Shown here piece by piece: positions 49,666 to 58,532 of a stretch of 64,000 nt of DNA. The DNA lies in contig NZ_CP108106.1 in the NCBI RefSeq assembly GCF_041435195.1, positions 4,746,501-4,810,500 on the forward strand, written 5' to 3'. Below the pieces are notes generated by a model. The model worked only from the letters and a program-made list of their open reading frames with translations, was not told the origin of the DNA and made no database searches. Source of the DNA: Streptomyces sp. NBC_00224 (GTDB taxonomy: Bacteria > Actinomycetota > Actinomycetes > Streptomycetales > Streptomycetaceae). Made by a program: the position numbers and the translations under genes. The stretch's first letter is position 1; every line of letters starts with the position of its first letter.

Positions 49666-51393
49666 TCAGCCGGTGAACTTGACGTCCGTTATGGCCTGCT
49701 TGAAACCGGCGCCGCTGAATTCGTCCTGGGGCGCGTCCGGCAGTGCCGTGAGCCACAGGAGGACATAGCGGGTCTTCACCGGCTTTTTCGCCTTGAGATC
49801 GGCCGAGGTGCTGCTCGTCGTCGTGGTCGCGATCTGCTTCATCGAGCCGACCGGCGTGCTCGGCGACATGGAGTCCGCCGCGTACAGCGCCAGCGTGGTG
49901 TGGTCGCCGCCGTACCGGAGTGCTATCGACGCCGCCGACACGTCCTTCTCGGACCCGAGGTCGTAGACGATGCCCACACCCTGCTTGAAGGGGGCGAGCT
50001 TGGGGCCGCCGATGTAGCTCTTGGAGTTCCAGTACGTGGACGAGTCGCCGTCGTACGTCTTGCCCACCGCCTCGGGCTTCTGCGGCTTGCCGTCCGGGGC
50101 GTACTCCTCCGCGCCCTGGATCCGCAGCGGCACCGGCGCCTTCGGCTTGTCGCCGTCGCTCTTGTTCGGCTGCTGGGACGTCCCGGACTCGCCGGAGCCC
50201 TTGTCGTGGCCCAGGACCTTGTCCGCGAGCTGCCAGCTGCCGAGGCCGAGGGCGGCGATCAGGAGCGCCGAGACGGCCCACTTGATCGCCTTGCCGGTAC
50301 GGCCCTGGAGCGTGGGCGGCGGGGCCGGCACGACCTGGGTGACCGCCGGGTGCGGTCCCGCGGGCGGGCGGCCGTAGGTGCCCTGCTGGTAGGTGGTGCG
50401 CTGGTACTCGGGCGGCGCGGTGAACGCGGGCTCCGGCGGGCGGATCCGCGGCATCGCCGAGACGGCCTTGACCAGCTCGTCCGGTGTGGTGCAGGCCGGC
50501 TCCTGGCGCGACGCGGTGGCGCCGTCGTTGGCCAGCGCCCGCATGGCGAGCTCGGAAAGGCCCCGGTGGACGCCCGCGCGCACCTGGTCGGGAGCGATCA
50601 GGCCGACGCCCTTGGGCAGCCCGTGCAGGCCGTAGGCATCGCTGTCGTACGGCCAGCGCTGGGTCAGCGAGGCGTACAGCAGCGCGCCGATCGCCTCCGT
50701 GTCGGTCCGCTGGGGCGTGTCGGAGGTGATGCCGCGCAGTGCGGCGTTCACCGCGAGCCCGCGGATGCGGTACTGCCCCGAGGAGGTCCGCAGGACCGCG
50801 CCGGGAGTTAGCCGCAGATGCGCGAGGCCCTCGCGGTGGGCCGCCGCCATGGCCTGGGAGATCTGGGTGACCATCTGGTAGGCGTCGTGCGCCTCCAGCG
50901 GGCCGGAGGCCAGCAGCGCGGTCAACTCGGTGGCGTCCGGCAGCCACTCGTGGACCACGTAGACGAGATCGTTCTCCTCCACCGCGTCCAGGACCTGGAC
51001 GAAGCGCGGGTCCCCCAGGAGCGCGGACGAGCGGGCAGCCGCCAGCACGGAACGCGCCCGCGGGTGGTCCGCCGGGAGCAGATGGACCCCGACGGCGCGG
51101 CGCAGCTTTTCGTCGACCGCCCGCCAGCTGCTGAAACCGTCCAGACGGGTGACGCACTCTTCGAGCCGGTAGCGTCTGGCGAGCTTGTGGCCGCTGTGCA
51201 ACTCCGGTGTGGCGATGGAGGGCTCGGCGGGCTTCCGTTCACCGCCCGTGTCGCCGGGGCCCTGCTCCGCCGTGTCTGCCGTATCGATGGATTCCGCCAC
51301 CCCGTCGGTCGTGGTCCCGTCCGCCTTGGCGGTCAGCGGGTTGTCGCCGCTGTTGTCGGCCACGTCGACGGCAGCCGTGCTACGTTCCGCCAC
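49666..51393 (-). CDS. Pseudokinase partner of MurJ
   Basis: 575 residues from a GTG at 51393 with AGGAACGACG upstream; an ATG at 51438 is an alternative. The kinase-like domain (about 70-300) lacks catalytic residues: the VAVK lysine is His104 in VGVH, and HRD is replaced by HLRLTPGAV near 192-200. One membrane helix (about 370-390) leads to an external domain with a discoidin or F5/8-like composition (YWNSKSYIGGPKLAPF, YVLLWLTALP). In M. tuberculosis this pseudokinase is fused to MviN/MurJ and, once phosphorylated, binds FhaA. Here the two are separate adjacent genes. Confidence 0.88.
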   Translation of the reverse strand: MAERSTAAVDVADNSGDNPLTAKADGTTTDGVAESIDTADTAEQGPGDTGGERKPAEPSIATPELHSGHKLARRYRLEECVTRLDGFSSWRAVDEKLRRAVGVHLLPADHPRARSVLAAARSSALLGDPRFVQVLDAVEENDLVYVVHEWLPDATELTALLASGPLEAHDAYQMVTQISQAMAAAHREGLAHLRLTPGAVLRTSSGQYRIRGLAVNAALRGITSDTPQRTDTEAIGALLYASLTQRWPYDSDAYGLHGLPKGVGLIAPDQVRAGVHRGLSELAMRALANDGATASRQEPACTTPDELVKAVSAMPRIRPPEPAFTAPPEYQRTTYQQGTYGRPPAGPHPAVTQVVPAPPPTLQGRTGKAIKWAVSALLIAALGLGSWQLADKVLGHDKGSGESGTSQQPNKSDGDKPKAPVPLRIQGAEEYAPDGKPQKPEAVGKTYDGDSSTYWNSKSYIGGPKLAPFKQGVGIVYDLGSEKDVSAASIALRYGGDHTTLALYAADSMSPSTPVGSMKQIATTTTSSTSADLKAKKPVKTRYVLLWLTALPDAPQDEFSGAGFKQAITDVKFTG

Positions 51394-51522
51394 CGTCGTT
51401 CCTGCCTCCCCATCCGTTGCGTGCTGTCGGCCAGCCATGCAAAGTCCTGCCAATTGTGCCCACAGTCCGGCGCTATGCACGACACACGGCGGCGGACGAT
51501 GGTTGTGCGCGAGAGAACGGAC

Positions 51523-53694
51523 TCAGCGTCCGAGCCGTCCCCGCACCATTCCGACCATGGAGTTGAGCTCCTCGATCCGCATCTTCTTCGCCGCGACGAA
51601 GAAGACACCGAGCAGCACGGTCCCGCCCACCACGAGTGCGACCAGCGAGCCGAGCGCCCCCTGGCCGAGCCCCTTGAGGACGACGTAGCCCAGCGCGCCG
51701 CCGATCGCGGCCGCCGGGACGGCCGCCAGGGACAGCCTCGCGTACGTACGCAGGACGCGCGTGCCGTCCAGGTCGCCGCCCAGACGGTTGCGCAGCCGGC
51801 GCCAGGCCACCCCGACGCCCACGGCGTAGGCCAGACCGTACGCGCCCGCCATCCCCACGACTGCCCACTGGGCGGGCAGGACCACGTAGCAGGCGGCCGA
51901 AACCGCGGCGTTCACTGCGGCCACGATGACCGTGTTGTAGAACGGCGTCCGCGTGTCCTCGTACGCGTAGAAGCCGCGCAGCACGACGTACTGGACCGAG
52001 TACGGGATCAGCCCCAACGCGAACGCCATCAGGATGAAGCCCATGGACCGGCCCGCCTCGACGCCGCTGCTGGAGTACAGCAGGGTGCACATCGGGACGC
52101 CGAGCGCGAGGAACATGAAGGAGACCGGGACGATCGCGACCGCCGAGTTGCGCAGGCCCTGCGAGATGTCGTCGCGGACCGCGCCCGGGTCGTTGTCGTG
52201 CGCGGCCCGGGAGATGCGCGGCAGCAGCGCCGCCATCACCGAGACCGTGATGATCGCCTGCGGCATGCCCCAGATCAGCTGGGCGTTGGAGTAGGCGAGG
52301 AAGCCGGCGCCGTGCTCGCCGGAGGCCTTTCCGGCCGCCGTGGCGAGCTGGGTGACGACGAGCACGCCGGCCTGGTTGGCGAGCACGAACAGTACGGTCC
52401 ACTTGGCGAGCTGGACCGTCTTGCCGAGACCGTGGCCCCGCCAGTCGAAGCGCGGCCGGAAGCGGAAGCCGGTCTCCCGCAGGTACGGGACCATCGCCAG
52501 GGCCTGGACGACCAGGCCGAGCAGGGTACCGAGGCCCAGGAGGCGGATGCCCTCCGGCGGGATCGTCTGCACGCCCATGTGGGACTCGGCCGACGTGCCG
52601 TACACCCAGATGAACAGGCCGAACGTGCCGATCATGACGATGTTGTTGAGGACCGGGGTCCACATCATCGCGCCGAACTTGCCGCGGGCGTTGAGGATCT
52701 GGCCCATCACCACGTGCACACCCATGAAGAAGATCGTGGGCAGGCAGTAGCGGGCGAAGGTGACGGCGACGCTGTTGGCGGCCGTGTCGTCGGAGATGGT
52801 GCCCGACATCAGCTTGATCAGCAGCGGAGCGGCGAAGACGACGATGGCGACGATGGCGCCGAGCGCCACCATGACGAGGGTGAGCAGCCGGTTGGCGTAT
52901 GCCTCGCCGCCGTCCTCGTCGTCCTTCATGGACCGCACCAGCTGCGGCACGAAGACGGAGTTCAGGCCACCGCCGACGGTGAGGATGTAGATCATCGTCG
53001 GCAGGGTGTACGCGATGGTGTACGTGTCGCCCAGCAGCGAGGTGCCCAGCGCCGCGGTGATCACCAGGCTGCGGACGAAGCCGGTCAGGCGCGACACGAG
53101 CGTGCCCGCTGCCATCACGGCGCTCGACTTGAGCAGCCCGGAGGCGCGGCCGCCGGACTTCTGCTGCGGTGCGGCGGGCAGCGGCTCGGGCTCCGGGGTG
53201 GCCGGTGCCGGACCGGACCCCTGCTGGTCGCGGTAGAGATACGCGAAGGCGTCCTGCTCCGGCGGCTCCTCGCCGGCCTGGGTGACCAGGTCGTCGACGC
53301 CCACGAACTGCGTGGTGCCGGCGGTGTCGCCGTACGGCAGATGGCGCGAGGGGCCGTCCGGCTCGGGCGGCGGGGTCTGGGCCCAGATCCGGGGGTCCGG
53401 CGCGTACTGCTGCGCGGGCGGCTGCTGGTAGAGCGGCTGCGGCTCGGCGTAGGTGCCCGGGGGCGGCGGCGGGTGCGCGGCGCGGTCGTACAGCGCCTCG
53501 GTCACCGGGTCCTGGGCGTACAGGTCCTGCGCCCGGTACGGATCGTTGCCGTAGGCGTCCTGGAAGTACGGGTCCGGCACGGGCTGCTGCGGCGGCACCT
53601 GCTCGGCGTAGGGAGGCACCGGAGGCGTGTTGCCGGACGACGCGGAGCCGCCGCCCGCGCCCTGCCCGCGGTCACCGTCGTACGGCGCGTTCAT
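51523..53694 (-). CDS. murJ: Lipid II flippase MurJ (MviN)
   Basis: 723 residues from an ATG at 53694 after GAGGTGGGG. The first 190 residues are a disordered Pro/Gln/Tyr-rich cytoplasmic extension absent from E. coli MurJ. The MATE-like core then starts KSSAVMAAGTLVSRLTGFVRSLVITAALG with about 14 membrane helices. It flips lipid II to the outer face for PbpA and other synthases. The pseudokinase gene follows 130 bases later on the same strand, and DUF6049 precedes it. Confidence 0.94.
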   Translation of the reverse strand: MNAPYDGDRGQGAGGGSASSGNTPPVPPYAEQVPPQQPVPDPYFQDAYGNDPYRAQDLYAQDPVTEALYDRAAHPPPPPGTYAEPQPLYQQPPAQQYAPDPRIWAQTPPPEPDGPSRHLPYGDTAGTTQFVGVDDLVTQAGEEPPEQDAFAYLYRDQQGSGPAPATPEPEPLPAAPQQKSGGRASGLLKSSAVMAAGTLVSRLTGFVRSLVITAALGTSLLGDTYTIAYTLPTMIYILTVGGGLNSVFVPQLVRSMKDDEDGGEAYANRLLTLVMVALGAIVAIVVFAAPLLIKLMSGTISDDTAANSVAVTFARYCLPTIFFMGVHVVMGQILNARGKFGAMMWTPVLNNIVMIGTFGLFIWVYGTSAESHMGVQTIPPEGIRLLGLGTLLGLVVQALAMVPYLRETGFRFRPRFDWRGHGLGKTVQLAKWTVLFVLANQAGVLVVTQLATAAGKASGEHGAGFLAYSNAQLIWGMPQAIITVSVMAALLPRISRAAHDNDPGAVRDDISQGLRNSAVAIVPVSFMFLALGVPMCTLLYSSSGVEAGRSMGFILMAFALGLIPYSVQYVVLRGFYAYEDTRTPFYNTVIVAAVNAAVSAACYVVLPAQWAVVGMAGAYGLAYAVGVGVAWRRLRNRLGGDLDGTRVLRTYARLSLAAVPAAAIGGALGYVVLKGLGQGALGSLVALVVGGTVLLGVFFVAAKKMRIEELNSMVGMVRGRLGR

Positions 53695-53748
53695 GGTTAC
53701 CCCACCTCATCGTCCCCGGCCTGGCCGGCCACGGTGCATAGCGATAGC

Positions 53749-56094
53749 TCAATGCTCCACTTTCTCACCCGTGCCGGGCGAGGCCCCGCTTTCCGGACCG
53801 GTGTCCGGTGTCGGGTCACTCGGCTGCTCGGGATCGTCGCCGCCGTCCGCCTCCGCGCCGTCGCCTTCCCCGGTCTCCCCGGCCGCCTTGCGGGCCGTCG
53901 ACCGCTTGCGCTGGGTGTACATCCTGATGCCCGCGAGGACGAGCAGCAGGACACCGCCGGCGATCACCAGCATCACGGTGGGGGTGATCTCGGAGACCTT
54001 GACCGTGAACTCCATCGGATCGCCGTACGGCGTGCCGTCCTGCGTGTAGAGCCGTGCGGTCACCTGAACGGGGCCGTTGGCGTTCGCGGTGGCCGTGAAC
54101 TTCACCGACTGGCTGTGACCACCGTCGATCTTGACCGGCTGCCCGCCGTTCGCGTCCTCGTTGGTGGTCACCTTCAGGCGGGAGGGGTTGCTCGGCTCCA
54201 GCCGCAGCACCAGATTGCCCACGGGCTGGACCAGCTGGTTCTGCACGGTGACGGCGAGGGTGGCGCTGCGCCCCGACATGGTGGCCGTGGACTTCTGGAT
54301 CAGCCGCACCTCGCCGGTGAGCCCGTCCAGATAGCTCTGCACCCCGGCCCGGTAGATCACGGCCCCTTCGCGGTCGCCGCGCCAGGACGTCGACATCTCG
54401 CGGTTGACGGCGTTGCCGAAGGGCGTGACGACGCGGTCGGGGGCGGTCAGGATGACCTTGAACTTGTCCAGGGTGCCCTGGGTGCTCTTCATGTCCTGGA
54501 ACGCCTGCACCGGCAGTTCCTGCCTGCGCAGCGACCCGGGGTACGAGGAGGAGCCGGGCACCCGGGCGGTGGCGCGCGCGTCCGGCTTGGCCGTGGCGGC
54601 AGCGGTGAGGTCGAGCGGCTCGGTCCAGCGCTGCGTGCTCAGGGCGCGGATGGCGCTCGCCATCGTCTGGGCCTGGCTGGCGGTCGGCATCCGCTGCGGG
54701 GCGACGACGATGCTGCGCTGCTTCTCCGTGTCCTGGAGCGTGATCGCCAGCGTCTGGGCGAGGAACTCCTGGACGGCCGGGGTGGAGTTCCCGGCCCGGG
54801 ACATGTCGCCCTCGAACGCCGTCGAGAGGCGGGCGTCGGAGACCACGGCCGTGGTGCCGCCGCCGATCGGCCGCGCGGCCGACGGCGAGTACAGGAGGCC
54901 GCCGGTCTCGCGGAGGCTGTCGCTGCGGGCGATCACGTTGTGGGCGCCCGCCGAGGTGGCCACGTCGACGATCGAGGGGTCGACCGCGCCCTCCACCGGC
55001 CAGGTGAAGTCGACCGAAGGCGTCACATGGAGGATGGTCTCCACGGTCTTCTCGGCCACCTCGGTGGCCCCCTGCAGATGGCTCAGCGACCCGGAGACGT
55101 CCTTGCCGCGATGGGCGAGCGAGGCCAGGTCCGGGTCGGCGAAGGGCAGCGCGACGACCTTCTCGCCCTGTACCGCGTCCTCAAGCTCGCCCAGCCACTG
55201 CTTGGCCACGTCCTGGTTGGTGCCCGGCACATCGGTGTCGCCGGACTTGACCCGGTAGTTGCGGGTCATCGCGTCGACGGTGGCGAGCAGATCGGGGTCG
55301 ATCACCCAGGTCACCGGCAGCTGACCGCCCAGCGAGACCATCCGCTCCAGCCGGCCGCCGGGCGCGAGCTCTGCGGCCAGCGCGTCGTCGGCGAAGACCG
55401 GGGTCTGCTGCTCGTCCGAGCCCGTCTGGGCGGTGAGGTGGGTCGACGACATCAGCGGCCACATATAGGTGAGCTGCGACTTCTTGCCGTCGACGGCCTC
55501 GGGCTGCCACGGCAGGAAGGTCCGCTGGATGCCCAGGACCTGCTCGTACTGCTGGTTCGCCGTCTGCCCGGACAGGGAGACGCCCAGCTGGTAGACGCCG
55601 TCGCCGCCCAGCCCCAGCTTGCTCACCGGCACCGAGAGGGTGAAGTCCCGGCTGATCCCGGGGGCCAGCTTCGCGAACTTGACCGTGTACTTGTCACCGA
55701 CCTCGGCCGGGTCCAGGCCCGGCGCGTAGCCGCTGCGCTGGGAGGCGTCGTCGATCGCGGTCCGGCCGTTGAGCCGCTGGCCCACCCGCAGACCCACATG
55801 GGCGCCTGTGACGGTCTGCTTGCCCGTGTTGGTGACCGTGCCGGAGATCGTCAGCGTGTCGCTCTTGACGGGGGCGCTGGGCGACATCGAGTCGAGCGTC
55901 ACCTGGACGGTGCGCGAGACAGGCGCCGCTCTGCCCGGTGCGGCCGCCTCGCTGGCGTGGGCCGCCGTGGTGGCGGCCGTGCCGGAGAGCAGACCGGCGA
56001 TCAGGGGAGCGCCGACGAGCAGTGCCGCTGTGCGGCGCAGCCACCGGCGGGCAGGAGAGGAGCCCATCCCCTGAGAATCTGCCGCCTCGGCCAC
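53749..56094 (-). CDS. DUF6049 family secreted, membrane-anchored protein
   Basis: 781 residues from a GTG at 56094 with GAGGGA about ten bases upstream; an ATG at 56157 is an alternative. A signal peptide (WLRRTAALLVGAPLIAGLLSG) leads to a long external region with beta-type repeats, a polysaccharide-deacetylase-like stretch (VTWVIDPDLLATVDAM, VVALPFADPDLASLA), and a C-terminal membrane helix (about 700-720) with an acidic tail. The mycobacterial counterpart lies at the same place between the mviN and pcnA genes. Function unknown, presumably in the envelope. Confidence 0.88.
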   Translation of the reverse strand: MAEAADSQGMGSSPARRWLRRTAALLVGAPLIAGLLSGTAATTAAHASEAAAPGRAAPVSRTVQVTLDSMSPSAPVKSDTLTISGTVTNTGKQTVTGAHVGLRVGQRLNGRTAIDDASQRSGYAPGLDPAEVGDKYTVKFAKLAPGISRDFTLSVPVSKLGLGGDGVYQLGVSLSGQTANQQYEQVLGIQRTFLPWQPEAVDGKKSQLTYMWPLMSSTHLTAQTGSDEQQTPVFADDALAAELAPGGRLERMVSLGGQLPVTWVIDPDLLATVDAMTRNYRVKSGDTDVPGTNQDVAKQWLGELEDAVQGEKVVALPFADPDLASLAHRGKDVSGSLSHLQGATEVAEKTVETILHVTPSVDFTWPVEGAVDPSIVDVATSAGAHNVIARSDSLRETGGLLYSPSAARPIGGGTTAVVSDARLSTAFEGDMSRAGNSTPAVQEFLAQTLAITLQDTEKQRSIVVAPQRMPTASQAQTMASAIRALSTQRWTEPLDLTAAATAKPDARATARVPGSSSYPGSLRRQELPVQAFQDMKSTQGTLDKFKVILTAPDRVVTPFGNAVNREMSTSWRGDREGAVIYRAGVQSYLDGLTGEVRLIQKSTATMSGRSATLAVTVQNQLVQPVGNLVLRLEPSNPSRLKVTTNEDANGGQPVKIDGGHSQSVKFTATANANGPVQVTARLYTQDGTPYGDPMEFTVKVSEITPTVMLVIAGGVLLLVLAGIRMYTQRKRSTARKAAGETGEGDGAEADGGDDPEQPSDPTPDTGPESGASPGTGEKVEH

Positions 56095-56320
56095 GCGTCG
56101 CCCGTCCCTCGTCGTCGTCAGCTGTGTCGGTGGTTGTCGATTCCTGCGTCCACGCATGGTAACGAGGTCGACTGTGGCGAAGTGCCGTGGACTGCTCCAC
56201 ATGATCGGAAGAGTGTGCCAGGGAGCCAGGTGAGGCGGCTTTCCGGGGCCGTGGAGAGCCCGCGAGGACGAGTGAGCCGGGGCGGGCGGAAACGGTGACG
56301 CCCCGGTCGGCCGGGGCACG

Positions 56321-56334
56321 TACCCTTTTCTGTT
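56321..56334 (+). promoter_or_regulatory. Putative promoter for a leaderless cca mRNA
   Basis: TACCCT at 56321-56326 resembles a -10 element and lies only nine bases before the cca GTG, with no ribosome site between. Transcription could start at or next to the GTG. No good -35 is visible. Confidence 0.4.
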
Positions 56335-57777
56335 GTGCCGAACGCCAACGAAGACAACCCCAGCGCCCTGAGCCAGGTGCAGCGCCGCGCGGTCAGCGAA
56401 CTGCTGCGGGTCTCCCCGGTCGCCGACGACCTCGCCCGCCGCTTCCAGGAGGCCGGGTTCTCGCTTGCCCTGGTCGGCGGGTCGGTACGGGACGCGCTCC
56501 TCGGCCGGCTCGGGAACGACCTGGACTTCACGACCGACGCCCGCCCCGAGGACGTGCTGAAGATCGTGCGCCCGTGGGCGGATGCGGTCTGGGAGGTCGG
56601 GATCGCGTTCGGCACCGTCGGCTGCCAGAAGGACGGCTACCTCATCGAGGTGACGACGTACCGCTCCGAGGCGTACGACCGCACCTCGCGCAAGCCCGAG
56701 GTGTCCTACGGCGACTCCATCGAGGAAGACCTCGTCCGCCGCGACTTCACCGTCAACGCGATGGCCGTGGCACTCCCCGAGAAGGAGTTCATCGACCCGC
56801 ACGGCGGCCTGGAGGACCTGGCGGAGCGCATCCTGCGCACCCCCGGCACCCCGGAGGGGTCTTTCTCCGACGACCCGCTGCGCATGATGCGGGCCGCGCG
56901 TTTCGCGGCCCAGCTCGACTTCGAGGTGGCTCCCGAGGTCGTCGCCGCGATGACGTCGATGGCCGAGCGGATCGAGATCGTCTCCGCCGAGCGCGTGCGC
57001 GACGAGCTGAACAAGCTGCTGGTCTCCGTACACCCGCGCAAGGGGCTGCGGCTGCTCGTGGAGACCGGGCTCGCGGACCACGTGCTGCCCGAGCTTCCCG
57101 CGCTGCGGCTGGAGAGTGACGAGCACCACCGGCACAAGGACGTCTACGAGCACTCGCTCACGGTGCTCGACCAGGCCATCGCCCTGGAGAAGGACGGGCC
57201 CGACCTGGTGCTGCGCCTCGCCGCGCTGCTGCACGACATCGGCAAGCCGAGGACGCGCCGGTTCGAGCAGGACGGCCGGGTCTCCTTCCACCACCACGAG
57301 GTGGTCGGCGCGAAGATGACCAAGAAGCGCATGATCGCGCTGAAGTACTCCAACGACATGGTCAAGGACGTCTCGCGCCTGGTGGAGCTGCATCTGCGCT
57401 TCCACGGCTACGGAACCGGCGAGTGGACCGACTCGGCGGTGCGCCGGTACGTACGAGACGGCGGCCCGCTCCTGGCGCGGCTGCACAAGCTGACCCGCTC
57501 GGACTGCACCACGCGCAACAAGCGCAAGGCGACCGCGCTGTCGCGGGCCTATGACGGGCTGGAGGAGCGGATCGCGCAGCTCCAGGAGCAGGAGGAGCTC
57601 GACTCGATCCGCCCGGACCTGGACGGCAACCAGATCCAGGAGATCCTGGGGATCGGGCCGGGCCCGGCGATCGGTCAGGCGTACAAGCACCTGCTGGAGC
57701 TGCGCCTGGAGAACGGGCCGATGGAGCACGACGCGGCCGTAGCGGCGCTCAAGGAGTGGTGGGCCCAGCAGGGCTGA
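56335..57777 (+). CDS. cca: CCA tRNA nucleotidyltransferase with HD domain
   Basis: 480 residues from a GTG at 56335 without a clear ribosome site. The nucleotidyltransferase core has LVGGSVRDALLGRLGNDLDFTTDA, with catalytic Asp residues, and RRDFTVNAMAV. The HD domain has LAALLHDIGKPRTRRF and HHHEVVGA. It adds CCA to tRNA 3' ends. The three tRNAs in this window lack encoded CCA. The homologue is called pcnA in mycobacteria, where it also ends the sigM-mviN block. Confidence 0.95.
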   Translation: MPNANEDNPSALSQVQRRAVSELLRVSPVADDLARRFQEAGFSLALVGGSVRDALLGRLGNDLDFTTDARPEDVLKIVRPWADAVWEVGIAFGTVGCQKDGYLIEVTTYRSEAYDRTSRKPEVSYGDSIEEDLVRRDFTVNAMAVALPEKEFIDPHGGLEDLAERILRTPGTPEGSFSDDPLRMMRAARFAAQLDFEVAPEVVAAMTSMAERIEIVSAERVRDELNKLLVSVHPRKGLRLLVETGLADHVLPELPALRLESDEHHRHKDVYEHSLTVLDQAIALEKDGPDLVLRLAALLHDIGKPRTRRFEQDGRVSFHHHEVVGAKMTKKRMIALKYSNDMVKDVSRLVELHLRFHGYGTGEWTDSAVRRYVRDGGPLLARLHKLTRSDCTTRNKRKATALSRAYDGLEERIAQLQEQEELDSIRPDLDGNQIQEILGIGPGPAIGQAYKHLLELRLENGPMEHDAAVAALKEWWAQQG

Positions 57778-57793
57778 GGTCGGCCACGAGGAC

Positions 57794-57807
57794 GTTTCAC
57801 GTGAAAC
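57794..57807. promoter_or_regulatory. parS: parS site (first of a triplet)
   Basis: Exact GTTTCACGTGAAAC, 17 bases after the cca stop. The next copy starts 24 bases later. Confidence 0.95.
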
Positions 57808-57817
57808 ATGCGCCGAT

Positions 57818-57831
57818 GTTTCACGTGAAAC
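57818..57831. promoter_or_regulatory. parS: parS site (second of a triplet)
   Basis: Exact GTTTCACGTGAAAC in the cca / LppU-family convergent gap. The third copy starts 45 bases later. Confidence 0.95.
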
Positions 57832-57862
57832 ACGGCGACCCGTCGATATGCCGAGGGGCGGT

Positions 57863-57876
57863 GTTTCACGTGAAAC
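57863..57876. promoter_or_regulatory. parS: parS site (third of a triplet)
   Basis: Exact GTTTCACGTGAAAC flanked by GCGGT and ACCGC, which extends the dyad to about 26 bases and could also act as a terminator for the convergent genes. Confidence 0.95.
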
Positions 57877-57901
57877 ACCGCCCCTCAGGTCTCCGCTGGG
57901 A

Positions 57902-58423
57902 CTACTTCTTGTAGTTCTCCAGGCAGAGGGTGAAGTCCTTGCTGCCGCCCGTCTCGGTGTACTCCGAGTACTTGTTGCGGTCGCAGCCGCTGTTGTCGTC
58001 CTTCTTCTGGACAACCTTGTACTTGGCCTTGGAGTCGCCGCAGTCCACGACCTTCAGGTCCGGGTTGGTCGTGGAGTCGGGGTTGCCGATGCTCATGCAG
58101 TCGCCGACCTTGGCGGTGTCGGCGTCATGACGGCTGGTGTACCAGCCGATGGCCGCGGCGATGAGGACGCTCACCACGACGACGATCCGGACGATCTTCT
58201 TGATGTTGCGGCGCGGCGGGGCGGGCGCCGGCGCGTGGGGTATCGGACCGCCCTGGTTGATGTAGGGCGACTGCTGCGGCGGGACTCCCGGCTGACCCGG
58301 CTGCTGACCGTACGGCGCGCCTCCCTGCGGCTGCCCGTACGGGGCTGCGCCCTGCGGCTGTCCGTAGGGAGCGTTGGGCTGCGGCGCGTACGGGTTCTGG
58401 CCCTGGGGCGGCGGAGTGGACAC
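57902..58423 (-). CDS. LppU/SCO3897 family membrane-anchored protein
   Basis: 173 residues from a GTG at 58423 after AAGGGGG. An N-terminal cytoplasmic tail of Pro/Gln/Tyr/Gly repeats (PYGQPQG units, about 1-65) leads to one membrane helix (about 74-93) and a small external domain with four cysteines in GDCMS, VDCGD, SGCDR and TLCLE, probably two disulfides. The family is conserved beside cca in streptomycetes. Function unknown. The preceding 100 bases hold its promoter and the end of the MFS gene. Confidence 0.85.
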   Translation of the reverse strand: MSTPPPQGQNPYAPQPNAPYGQPQGAAPYGQPQGGAPYGQQPGQPGVPPQQSPYINQGGPIPHAPAPAPPRRNIKKIVRIVVVVSVLIAAAIGWYTSRHDADTAKVGDCMSIGNPDSTTNPDLKVVDCGDSKAKYKVVQKKDDNSGCDRNKYSEYTETGGSKDFTLCLENYKK

Positions 58424-58532
58424 TTGGGGGTTCCCCCTTGGTGAAAAACAGATGATGTATGACGCCCGTAAGGTAGCGGGCCCGGCTGACATCCCTGCTA
58501 CCGGAGGGGACTCTGTGGCCCTGATGTGACAC

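Noticed and set aside
50818..56298. Very long open frame of 1826 codons on the plus strand
   Set aside because: It runs antisense to the pseudokinase, murJ and DUF6049 genes, all clearly real. Its translation is Arg/Gly/Asp/His-rich, as expected from the antisense of high-GC coding DNA.
53749..58014. Extension of the DUF6049 frame to 1421 codons
   Set aside because: The part upstream of 56157 is antisense to cca and crosses three parS sites. The signal peptide marks the true N-terminus.
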